64,000 bases of DNA, taken from the NCBI GenBank assembly GCA_964418695.1, contig CAYQMN010000002.1, positions 186,001 through 250,000 on the forward strand, written 5' to 3'. The notes under the pieces were generated by a model. It searched no databases and had not been told where the DNA came from. It worked only from the letters and a program-made list of their open reading frames with translations. Positions 8,994 through 17,129 of the stretch are shown piece by piece. The DNA is from Prado023 sp964418695. GTDB lineage: Bacteria; Actinomycetota; Actinomycetes; S36-B12; CAIYMF01. The first letter of the stretch is position 1; each line of letters begins with the position of its first letter. The position numbers and the translations under genes are program-made.

Positions 8994-10378
8994 CGATGCC
9001 CCTCCGGGAAGGCGAACACTGCGGTGTCCACGGACACGCCGTTGTGCGCGAGCTTGGTCAGGAAGCTCGGACGCAGGCCGGTGCTGACGAGGTGGCCACG
9101 TGGGCGGCCCTCGGCGTCGAAGCCAGCACCGAAGTCGTACGTGAAGAGATCCTGCATGCTGATGATGTCGCCCTCCATGCCGACCACCTCGGTCAGGTGC
9201 GTCACCTGGCGTCTGCCGTCCTGGAGACGCGACATCTGGACGACGAGGTCGATGGCGCTGGACACCTGCTCGCGGATGGCGCGCACCGGAAGGTCCACCC
9301 CCGCCATCAGCACCATGGTCTCGATCCGGGCCAGCGTGTCCCGGGGCGAGTTGGCGTGCACGGTGCACAGGGACCCGTCGTGACCGGTGTTCATCGCCTG
9401 GAGCATGTCCAGAGCCGCGGCATCGCGGACCTCGCCCACCAGGATCCGGTCGGGGCGCATGCGCAGAGAGTTGCGGACCAGCTCACGAATGGTGATCTCG
9501 CCGCGGCCCTCGATGTTCGGCGGGCGCGACTCCAGGCGGATGACGTGCTCCTGATGCAGCTGCAGCTCCGCGGCGTCCTCGATCGTGATGATGCGCTCGT
9601 TCTCGGGGAGGAAGCTGGACAGCACATTGAGGGTCGTCGTCTTGCCCGAGCCGGTGCCGCCGGACACCAGGATGTTGGCCTTGCCCGTCACGCACGCACT
9701 CAGGAAGGTGGCCACCTGGCGGTTCAGGGTCCCGAACGCGATCAGGTCCTCCACGGTGAACGGGTCGGCGGCGAACTTGCGGATCGTCATGGCCGGGCCG
9801 TCCACCGCCAGCGGCGGAATGATGGCGTTGACGCGGGAGCCGTCGGGCAGCCGGGCGTCGACCATCGGGGAGGACTCGTCCACGCGCCTGCCTACCCGGC
9901 CGACGATCTTGTCGATCGTGCGGCGAAGGTGCGCATCGTTGGAGAATCCGGCGTTGACGTGCTCGATGCGGCCGAATCGCTCGATGTAGATCGTGTCGAA
10001 GCCATTGACCATGACCTCGGTCACCTCGGGGTCCCGCAGGAAGGGCTCCAACGGGCCGTAGCCGAGGATCTCGTCGGCGATCTGCTGAGCCAGCGCCCCG
10101 CGCTCGGCCGCCGGCATCGGGGTCTGGTCCTGGGTGAGGACCTCGTGCAGCACGACCCGGACCCGCTGATTGAGGTCCGTCTCGGTCAATTGCGTCTGGT
10201 ACAGCTGCGGACCGAGCGATTCCACCAGGGCCGCGTGCACGCTCTTCTTGATCTCGGCGTGCGGGTCGACAGCGCGCTTTCGGGAACGCTGGACGCGTGC
10301 CACCGCGTCGGTGTCCGGAGTCGTGATGTCGAACTCCCGGCCCTTGCGGGCCTGACTGAGCCGGTCGGACAGGCTCAT
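8990..10378 (-). CDS. tadA: TadA/CpaF pilus assembly ATPase
   Basis: 462 residues from ATG 10378, overlapping the upstream cpaE stop (ATGA). It contains the secretion ATPase signature: Walker A SGGTGSGKTTT at about residues 236-246, an Asp box (ERIITIEDAAEL), Walker B-like RPDRILVGEVRDAAA, and a His box (NTGHDGSLCTVHANS). This hexameric ATPase powers Flp pilus assembly. Length fits CpaF. It is translationally coupled to both neighbours, so cpaB-cpaE-tadA-tadB-tadC probably form one operon. Confidence 0.96.
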   Translation of the reverse strand: MSLSDRLSQARKGREFDITTPDTDAVARVQRSRKRAVDPHAEIKKSVHAALVESLGPQLYQTQLTETDLNQRVRVVLHEVLTQDQTPMPAAERGALAQQIADEILGYGPLEPFLRDPEVTEVMVNGFDTIYIERFGRIEHVNAGFSNDAHLRRTIDKIVGRVGRRVDESSPMVDARLPDGSRVNAIIPPLAVDGPAMTIRKFAADPFTVEDLIAFGTLNRQVATFLSACVTGKANILVSGGTGSGKTTTLNVLSSFLPENERIITIEDAAELQLHQEHVIRLESRPPNIEGRGEITIRELVRNSLRMRPDRILVGEVRDAAALDMLQAMNTGHDGSLCTVHANSPRDTLARIETMVLMAGVDLPVRAIREQVSSAIDLVVQMSRLQDGRRQVTHLTEVVGMEGDIISMQDLFTYDFGAGFDAEGRPRGHLVSTGLRPSFLTKLAHNGVSVDTAVFAFPEGHR

Positions 10379-11544
10379 CGGGTCCGCCGCAAGCGCAGGC
10401 CGGTCCGCTTGTGGGCATCAGGGGGCTGGCCAGTGAGCTGCTCGGAGACCAGGTCGCCGATGGCCTGAGCCACGGTCGAACGCGCCTGGTCAGTGACGAC
10501 CGGGACGCCGCGGTTCGTCGAGGACGGGACCAGCCGGGAGCTGGGGATGTTCGCGACCACCGGGATGCCCAGGGCCTTGGCGACCTCCCGGGGCTCCAGC
10601 CCGACCTTCGAGTCGGCGCGGTTCATCACCACGCGAAGCCGATCCACCGGGAAGGCTACGAGCCGAAGCGTCTCGATCGCGATCTTGAGGTTCTTCAGCG
10701 ACGGGATGTCCAGCGTCGTCACGAGGAACACCAGCTCGGAAGCCTCCATGATGATGATGGCGCGCTCATCGAGGCTGGGTGCGGTGTCCGCGATGATGTA
10801 GTCGTACTCGGGCAGCGCGACCTGAATCAGCCGCCGCATGAGCGCGCTGCTGACCTGCTCGTGCACGCCCGGATCCGTCGGCGGCGCCAACACGTGCAAC
10901 CCCGACTCGTGAGGGGTCACCAGCTGCTCCAGGGCCGCGGCATCCAGCCGCTCGCCCATGGCTACGAGCTCCTCGAAGGTGTGCTCGGGGCGCATGCCCA
11001 GGGAGATCGGGACGTCCCCGAACGCGAGGTCGAGGTCCAGCAGCAGGGTCCGGTACCCCTGGCGGGCCAGCAGGACGCCCATGTTGACCGCCAGAGTCGT
11101 CTTCCCGGCCCCTCCCTTGGGCGAGAAGACAGTCAGCATTCGTCCCCGCTGCGCTGAGGGTGCCTCCGCGGGCAGGTCACCCTGGCGGCGCAGGGCGGAC
11201 GTCAGGTCCATGCTGCGCCGCACGGCCTCGGTGAGACCAGTCAGGTCGCGCTCGGCGACCACCTCACGGATGCCCGATCGGCTCGCCTGCGCGAGCACCG
11301 CCGCGTCGGTGCGCCGCCGCACCAGCAGGACGCCCATGGTGGGGTTGGTCGCCCGTGCCCGCTCGGCGAAGTCCAGGGCGCGGTCCAGGTCGATGCTCGA
11401 TCCCAGGATCACAGCCTTGCAGTCCGGCCGATCCCGCAGGAATCCGGTGAGCTCGTCGAACGTCCCCACGGTGGCGGTCGCGGGGCCGATGGCCTCACGC
11501 AGCGAGTCCCTGTTCAGGGCGTCAGGTTCGAGCAGGACAGGCAT
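10375..11544 (-). CDS. cpaE: CpaE/TadZ-like pilus localisation ATPase
   Basis: 389 residues from ATG 11544. The N-terminal third resembles an atypical receiver domain (residues 1-115). It is followed by a MinD/ParA-type ATPase with deviant Walker A KGGAGKT at residues 143-149 and DYIIADTAPSLDE as Walker B region. CpaE/TadZ proteins place the Tad apparatus at a cell pole. Its stop overlaps the tadA start. Confidence 0.92.
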   Translation of the reverse strand: MPVLLEPDALNRDSLREAIGPATATVGTFDELTGFLRDRPDCKAVILGSSIDLDRALDFAERARATNPTMGVLLVRRRTDAAVLAQASRSGIREVVAERDLTGLTEAVRRSMDLTSALRRQGDLPAEAPSAQRGRMLTVFSPKGGAGKTTLAVNMGVLLARQGYRTLLLDLDLAFGDVPISLGMRPEHTFEELVAMGERLDAAALEQLVTPHESGLHVLAPPTDPGVHEQVSSALMRRLIQVALPEYDYIIADTAPSLDERAIIIMEASELVFLVTTLDIPSLKNLKIAIETLRLVAFPVDRLRVVMNRADSKVGLEPREVAKALGIPVVANIPSSRLVPSSTNRGVPVVTDQARSTVAQAIGDLVSEQLTGQPPDAHKRTGLRLRRTR

Positions 11545-11562
11545 GGGAGGCTCTCTCGTCAG

Positions 11563-11621
11563 GTTAGCGACCAGTCTCGATGTTCGCGATCACTCTCGCT
11601 CGACGTTGGCGATCAGTCTCG
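11563..11621. repeat. Three imperfect 17-bp direct repeats between cpaB and cpaE
   Basis: Copies start at 11563 (GTTAGCGACCAGTCTCG), 11582 (GTTCGCGATCACTCTCG) and 11605 (GTTGGCGATCAGTCTCG). The third overlaps the last codons of cpaB. They fill the short gap inside the operon and could be a regulator binding array or slippage of the cpaB 3' end. Confidence 0.7.
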
Positions 11622-12350
11622 TAGATTGTCGGTGGTCGTCCCCCCGGCGGTGCCATTCGTGGCGGACTTGTCGTTGAGCAAGGCCAGGTACAGGCTGCCC
11701 GAGGTCTGGGCCTGCACCACTTGCTGCGCCTGCTTCTGGGTCAGGGCGAGCGTCAGGATCGCCGTCGGGATGGACTCGGTGTTGCTCGTGCCGTCTGCGG
11801 CCGAGGCGGTCGGACTCGCCGTGGAGGGGCCGACCGCGACGACCGGAACGCGGGGCAGCAGGAGCGCTGTCTGGGTCTGGGGCTTGCCGGCGATGCCCTC
11901 GGCGGTCACGAAGATGGCGACCTCGGAGCCGGGGCGGACGAAGCCGGCCACTCGCTGCGGATCACCGAGAGACACCGAGACTGCCATCGTCCCCTCGGGC
12001 AAGGGCAGGCCGACGCCTGTCTGCTGCTGAGCCCCGAACATGCCGGAGAGGAGGACCTGACCCGCGAAGATGGTGCTGACGGCCGCCTGGTCGACGACCG
12101 GGGTCAGATCGCTGATAGCCCCGGAAGGGACGTAGTCGAGGGGCACCTTGCGCAGCTCGGCGTAGCCGTTCGCTGAGATCTCGGCACCAGTGGTACCCAC
12201 CTCGATGGTGTGGGTGGCCACCAGCACCTGTACGAGCTCTTGACCGGCCAGTGCGGCATCCTTGGCCTTCGCCGCGTACATCCACACCAAGACAGTGCCC
12301 AATGCGGCCACCGACAATGCGGCGATCAGCAGGATCGTGCGGCGTCCCAT
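11613..12350 (-). CDS. cpaB: CpaB/RcpC-like pilus assembly protein
   Basis: 245 residues from ATG 12350 with GAGGAAC upstream. It has an N-terminal membrane anchor (RRTILLIAALSVAALGTVLV), then an SAF-type domain: LVATHTIEVGTTGAEIS, followed by AVSVSLGDPQRVAGFVRPGS. In CpaB/RcpC proteins this domain contacts the envelope and helps stabilise the pilus. First gene of the leftward Tad operon; the 265-bp gap upstream separates it from the rightward tadE-like genes and must hold both promoters. Confidence 0.9.
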   Translation of the reverse strand: MGRRTILLIAALSVAALGTVLVWMYAAKAKDAALAGQELVQVLVATHTIEVGTTGAEISANGYAELRKVPLDYVPSGAISDLTPVVDQAAVSTIFAGQVLLSGMFGAQQQTGVGLPLPEGTMAVSVSLGDPQRVAGFVRPGSEVAIFVTAEGIAGKPQTQTALLLPRVPVVAVGPSTASPTASAADGTSNTESIPTAILTLALTQKQAQQVVQAQTSGSLYLALLNDKSATNGTAGGTTTDNLRD

Positions 12351-12615
12351 GGTCAGTTCCTCGCTGGCGAGTCCGTGCATTGGCGTGCAACTGCGCGGTG
12401 GCCCCCACCCTCCAGGTGGCATGCCGCGGTCGATTCTGGCGCCAATTGTAGGTCGGTGCCTCGGGTCCCAGGCGCACGCACGGGGACTACGGACGGTCCG
12501 AGCGACGTGAGGGCGGCTGTTCAACCGGTCGATGCCCGAGTCAACTGCGGCTACCCTTGCTTGCGGGTGTGACGCAGGTAGTCGGCTGCGCGCGCTCAGC
12601 ACGCTGGGAGGCACC

Positions 12616-13230
12616 GTGCGGCATCGTGTTCGTGGGTTGGGCCGTTGCGGGCCTGTGCCTGAGTGGACTCGGCGCCGTCGGGGACGCGACGAGCGCGGCG
12701 CGGCGGCGGTCGAGGCGGCGATTCTCGTGCCGGTGCTCGCCTTGTTCTTCCTCGGGATGGTCGATCTGGGCCTGTTCATGAGATCCAACGTCGAGGTCAC
12801 GACGCTGGCCCGGAACGGCGCGCTCGTCGCATCGTCGGAGCCTGGCCTGTCATCCTCGGATTCCGAGGCGGCGAGCGTCTCCCGGGACACCGTGAAGGCG
12901 ATCGCCATCTCGGCGTCGACGCTGGACTTCGAGGAGATGGAGGTGACCATCTACAGGGCGACCCCCGACGACCCGGATCCCGCCACTGCCTGTTCCACCA
13001 ACTCCACGGACTGTGTGATCTACCGAGGCTCGGCAGAAGGGCTGACCTATTACAAGGGGGGCTATCAGCCCAGCGACAGTGTTTGCTCGGGTGGCGATGA
13101 CGACTACGTCGGAGTGGTCGTCCGAGCCCGCCACGATTGGCTGGCCAATGTCTTCGGGACCTCCACGACGTACGTCACAGGCCGGACAGTGATGAAGGTC
13201 GAGCCGTTCGTCTGCCCGCCGCCCGAATAG
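12616..13230 (+). CDS. TadE-like pseudopilin
   Basis: 204 residues from GTG 12616, chosen because GGGAGG lies at 12606-12611 just upstream. A basic N-terminus is followed by RGAAAVEAAILVPVLALFFL, a TadE-like (type IV pseudopilin) motif with Glu five residues after the Gly, a single membrane helix, then a small extracytoplasmic domain with four Cys. TadE/TadF pseudopilins are minor structural or initiation subunits of Flp pili. First of three rightward genes divergent from cpaB. Confidence 0.85.
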   Translation: MRHRVRGLGRCGPVPEWTRRRRGRDERGAAAVEAAILVPVLALFFLGMVDLGLFMRSNVEVTTLARNGALVASSEPGLSSSDSEAASVSRDTVKAIAISASTLDFEEMEVTIYRATPDDPDPATACSTNSTDCVIYRGSAEGLTYYKGGYQPSDSVCSGGDDDYVGVVVRARHDWLANVFGTSTTYVTGRTVMKVEPFVCPPPE

Positions 13231-13245
13231 CCAGGACCGCCTGCC

Positions 13246-13767
13246 ATGAATCAATCCGCCCGAGTGCGCGCGCTGCTCGACCGCGACGAGGAGAACGGTG
13301 CCGTCGCCGTCTATGTGGCGCTGATCCTCGTGGTCCTCATGATCGTCGCCGCGTTCGCGATCGATCTGTCGCGCTGGTACGTCGAGCTGCAGCGATTGCA
13401 GGGTGCGGCGGACGCTGGGGCCTTGGCCGCCGCGCCGCTCCTGCATGACGAAGGCAAGGCAGAAGAAGAGGCAAGAACGACTGTGGGCCTCAATGGATAC
13501 TCGAAGCTGAGCGCGACGCCCAGCAGCGTGACTCCCGCCGGGCCGAAGACTCGCATGCGGGTGACCGTGGAGGGCGCCGTCACCAATGCCTTCGCCAGCC
13601 TCTTCGGGTTCACGACCACGACCCTGCATCGCAGCGCGACCGCGGAGTACGTCGAAGTCCCCTGCGACGAGCCATCGAGTGAGATCCAGCTCCTGATGCT
13701 CGACGACGAGGCCGGGGATGACTGCGCAGCGCGAGAACCCGTGATGCATGCTCGGTTGGTCGAGTGA
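13246..13767 (+). CDS. TadG-like pilus-associated protein (short)
   Basis: 173 residues from ATG 13246. NGAVAVYVALILVVLMIVAA followed by IDLSRWYVELQRLQGAADAGALAA is the typical N-terminal TadG-like anchor region. The rest is a short extracytoplasmic domain with VTVEGAVTNAFASLFGF, a motif shared by Tad minor subunits. It is much shorter than classical TadG and lacks the VWA domain; notably, the VWA domain in this locus sits on TadB instead. Lies 15 bp after the preceding gene and overlaps the next. Confidence 0.8.
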   Translation: MNQSARVRALLDRDEENGAVAVYVALILVVLMIVAAFAIDLSRWYVELQRLQGAADAGALAAAPLLHDEGKAEEEARTTVGLNGYSKLSATPSSVTPAGPKTRMRVTVEGAVTNAFASLFGFTTTTLHRSATAEYVEVPCDEPSSEIQLLMLDDEAGDDCAAREPVMHARLVE

Positions 13768-14351
13768 TGAGGCGGTCTTCCGGACTCTCAGGCGGGGACC
13801 GGGGTGCCACCGCTCTTGAGTTCGCGTTGGTCTTCCCGATCGTCATGCTTCTCACATTCGCGATCATCGAGTTCGGCTTCCTCGTCCGAGATCAGGTCGC
13901 CACCGTGAACCTGGTCAGGGACGCCTCACGCATCGCTTCGGCCAACCCACGGGTCGGCACTGTGGATGGGCACCGGACGAAGGGCCCCGACGCCTCGTTC
14001 GCCTACCTCGCCGCGCGGGCGATCGAAGGCAGCCGCACGGCCTTGCCGAAGGACTCGATCAAGGAGCTGTGGGTCTACCTGGCCGACGGGGGTGGGAACC
14101 CGGGGTCTTGCGATCCCCACTCGTGCGTGCGCTACGTCTGGGCGGATGGCTCTTTCGACTTTGCAAGTGTCACCAGCAAGTGGGATCCCAAGTCGATCAA
14201 TGCCTGTCCGGGTCCCCAAGGTCAATCGGTCGGCGTCTATCTCACGGTGCGGCACCAGGGCCTGTTCGGCAGCCTGTTCCCCACGTACCGGACGCTCAGC
14301 GACCGGAGCATCGTGAAGTTCGATCCGATGCCCGAAGGGATCTGCGAATAG
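13767..14351 (+). CDS. TadE-like pseudopilin
   Basis: About 194 residues from ATG 13767 (a GTG at 13764 is in the same frame); the start overlaps the preceding stop. It shows RGATALEFALVFPIVMLLTF, the TadE-like motif with Glu after the Gly, one membrane helix, and IEFGFLVRDQVATVNLVRDA. A soluble domain with several Cys follows. Third subunit gene of the rightward Tad set; converges with the gene ending at 14384. Confidence 0.85.
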   Translation: MRRSSGLSGGDRGATALEFALVFPIVMLLTFAIIEFGFLVRDQVATVNLVRDASRIASANPRVGTVDGHRTKGPDASFAYLAARAIEGSRTALPKDSIKELWVYLADGGGNPGSCDPHSCVRYVWADGSFDFASVTSKWDPKSINACPGPQGQSVGVYLTVRHQGLFGSLFPTYRTLSDRSIVKFDPMPEGICE

Positions 14352-14383
14352 GGGCTTTGACGAGAGTCGGGACAGGGTCGTCC

Positions 14384-16957
14384 CTACAGCAGGCCGCGGT
14401 TGCTCAGGCTGCGGAACGAGAACCACCCCGGGATCGTCGGCAGCCAGAACGTGACCGTGCGGAACAGCAGGGTCGCCGAGACGGCCAGCCCCGACTCCAC
14501 GCCGGCCGCGGTGAGCCCGGCGGCCAGCGCCGCCTCGACGACACCCAGGCCGCCGGGCGTCGGTGCGGCCTGGCCGATCGTCGACCCGGCCAGGTAGACG
14601 AACGAGATCGCGGCCAACGACCCCGAGTCGGTGAAGGCCCGCACGCAGGCCACCAGGCACAGGCAGTACGCGAGGTTCAGCATGAGGATGCCGCCGAAGC
14701 CCTCGATCAGCTTGGCCGGGCGCTGGGCGACGGTGAGCAGCCGGGGCACCACCTGGTCGACCATCGGCCGGATGCGGTTGGTCAGCCACCGGCGGATCTG
14801 GGAGACCGAGGCCAGCCCGCCGATCACGATCGCCAGGACCCCGATGCCGATGACCACCTCGCGCGGCGGATCGAACGACATGTCCGTCTGGGTTCCCGCG
14901 GCGATGCCCACGAGCAGCATGAGGCTCACGTGCACGCCGAACGCGACGAGCTGGGAGACCGCGATCGAAGCGGCCGACGCCGCCGGCGGAAGTCCCGCGC
15001 GGTTGAGGTAGCGGGCGTTGACGGCCACCGCCCCCAGGGTCGGCGGGGACACCAGGGTGGCGAACGAGGCGGCCAGCTGTGCCTTGAAGGTGTTGAAGAA
15101 GGGAAGCCGGTCGGGCACGAACCCGGACAGGCTCAGCGTCGCCCCGACGTAGGTGGTTACCGAGAGCGCCAGGGCGATCAGCGCCCAGCGCCAGTCGGCG
15201 TTGGTCACGACCTCCACCAGGTCGACCTGGGCCAGCTGGGAGAGCAGCAGGTACCCGGCCACCGTGCCCAGGAGCATCGTGACGACGGTGCGCGGCTTGA
15301 GCCGCTCGAGGTTGATCGGCTCGACCTCGATGGCCGGGTTCACCTCGAGCAGCGCCTCGCGTACCTGGTTGAGCAGACCCTTGCGCGCGCGCAGCGCCGC
15401 GCGGGTGGGGCCGGACAGCGCCACTGCCTGGAGGACGGGCAGCGCCCGCAGCAGCGCCTCGTCGCCCAGGACCGCACGGCCCGCGGCCACCGCGGACGCG
15501 ACGTCGGTCTGCAGGGCCTGGGTCACCAGCATCTCGGCCACGTCCAGGCGCAGGGTGATGTCGCCGGCGGCCACCACGCCGGACTCGACCCCGGTCAGGT
15601 AGGTGTCCGGCCCCAGGTAGTGGATGTTGGCCGCATGGATGTCCTGGTGGGCCAGGAACCGGGCCTGGAGCCGGGCCACTGCCCGCCAGGCCGCCTCGAG
15701 CTCGTCCCGGGTCGGGCGGGCAGTGTCCGATCCCGGCGGCACGACGCGGCCCCCGCGCGCCTCGTAGGCCAGCAGAGCGGAGTCGGCGCTGACCATGGAG
15801 GCGACCCGCAGATGGGGGGTCGGCGCCTGGGCCGCCTGGGCCGCGTAGGACATGAGGGCCGCCCGGTCGACCGCGGCGCTCATCGACAGCGACCCCGAGG
15901 TGCGGTGCCCGCGCAGCCGGATCGCCCGCCAGATCGCCTCGTCCACCCCGGAGCCCTCGAGGTCGCGGTCCAGGACCACGATGTCCAGCTGCTCGCCCTC
16001 CAGGGTCACGGCGTGGTAGCGCCGCCCCGAGCCAGTGCCCTCGCTGGCGCGCAGCATCACCAGCGGCAGCCCGCCCTCGGCCAGCGTCCGCGCCACCTCG
16101 GTGCCGGCCGGCCGGGTCGTCGGCGTGCCCAGCGCGTAGCGGACCATCAGGCCGACCGCCGCGCCGACCAGGATCGAGAGCCCCTGGGCGGCGATCGTGC
16201 TGCCCGGCGCGATGGCTCCGACGATGCCGACCACGGTGAACAGGGCGGTCGCGGCGACCTTCCAGCGCGGCCGGGCCATCAGCCGCGCGACGGTCACGAA
16301 CGCGACCAGTCCGCCGAGCAGGGGCGCGGTCGGGTAGGCCACGACGCCCGGCACCGGGTAGGCCCCGGTCAGCGCCCGGAACAGGGACTCGCTGCCGTGG
16401 TCGCTGACCAGGACCGAGATGACCGACAGGAGGATGTCGGCCAGCACCAGGGCGCCGATCGCCTCCAGCAGCTGGCGGCCGCGCCGCCGGACCAGCAGGC
16501 TGATCGCGCCGGTCAGCGGCAGCAGCACGATGCCCAGTCCGGCGGCCGAGTTCAGCAGCAGGGCCACTAGGTCGGGCAGCCGGCTCTGGGCGCGGGCCAG
16601 GTCGGAGTCGATGGCGATGGTGGTCGTCTGGGCGGCCATCGCGATCCCCACCACGGCCAGGGCGCCGAGGACTGCGGCGACCGCGCCGACCAGGTCTCGG
16701 GGGCGGCGCAGCCGGGTGCGGAAGGCGCCCTCCTCGATGACCACGGTGGCCCCGGTGGTCGAGCGTCTGGCTGGGTCCGGCGGTGGCTCCGGGGCCGCGA
16801 GGGCGGGCAGTCGCCCGGTGCTGGCCGGGTCGGGGGGCGGGGTTGGGGGCGGGGCCGGGGGCGGGGCTGGGGGCGGGGCCGGGGGCGGGAGCGCGGAATC
16901 GGTGGTGTCGGGCGAGGGCTGGAGTGCGCCACCCGCCTCCTCACCCGTCTGCGCCAT
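14384..16957 (-). CDS. Membrane protein: kinase-like domain plus LPG-synthase-type flippase domain
   Basis: 857 residues from ATG 16957. Layout: a cytoplasmic Pro-rich segment (about residues 24-60, encoded by a GGGGGCGGGGCT-like repeat near 16830-16890), about six membrane helices (100-280), a soluble kinase/APH-like region with LAHQDIHAANIHYLG (HxD-I-H-xx-N loop) but ESG where a DFG-type Asp would be expected, then about seven helices of the lysylphosphatidylglycerol-synthase TM/flippase family (ending near APTPGGLGVVEAAL). The second half is a known module for lipid flipping. The kinase-like half is probably degenerate or regulatory. Confidence 0.8.
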   Translation of the reverse strand: MAQTGEEAGGALQPSPDTTDSALPPPAPPPAPPPAPPPTPPPDPASTGRLPALAAPEPPPDPARRSTTGATVVIEEGAFRTRLRRPRDLVGAVAAVLGALAVVGIAMAAQTTTIAIDSDLARAQSRLPDLVALLLNSAAGLGIVLLPLTGAISLLVRRRGRQLLEAIGALVLADILLSVISVLVSDHGSESLFRALTGAYPVPGVVAYPTAPLLGGLVAFVTVARLMARPRWKVAATALFTVVGIVGAIAPGSTIAAQGLSILVGAAVGLMVRYALGTPTTRPAGTEVARTLAEGGLPLVMLRASEGTGSGRRYHAVTLEGEQLDIVVLDRDLEGSGVDEAIWRAIRLRGHRTSGSLSMSAAVDRAALMSYAAQAAQAPTPHLRVASMVSADSALLAYEARGGRVVPPGSDTARPTRDELEAAWRAVARLQARFLAHQDIHAANIHYLGPDTYLTGVESGVVAAGDITLRLDVAEMLVTQALQTDVASAVAAGRAVLGDEALLRALPVLQAVALSGPTRAALRARKGLLNQVREALLEVNPAIEVEPINLERLKPRTVVTMLLGTVAGYLLLSQLAQVDLVEVVTNADWRWALIALALSVTTYVGATLSLSGFVPDRLPFFNTFKAQLAASFATLVSPPTLGAVAVNARYLNRAGLPPAASAASIAVSQLVAFGVHVSLMLLVGIAAGTQTDMSFDPPREVVIGIGVLAIVIGGLASVSQIRRWLTNRIRPMVDQVVPRLLTVAQRPAKLIEGFGGILMLNLAYCLCLVACVRAFTDSGSLAAISFVYLAGSTIGQAAPTPGGLGVVEAALAAGLTAAGVESGLAVSATLLFRTVTFWLPTIPGWFSFRSLSNRGLL

Positions 16958-17129
16958 TCGCGCATGCTCCCACGCGAGGCCACGCGGGGGTGGACGGGCG
17001 CCACCGACCCCGGGGATGTGCGCGGAGCGAGCTCGCCGCTGACCGGTCAGCGTGCAGCACTCCGGCGGCGCCGACGGCCGGTTGTCACACCCCTGTGGTT
17101 GCCTTGGCGGCGCGAGAGGGGAGGGCGAC

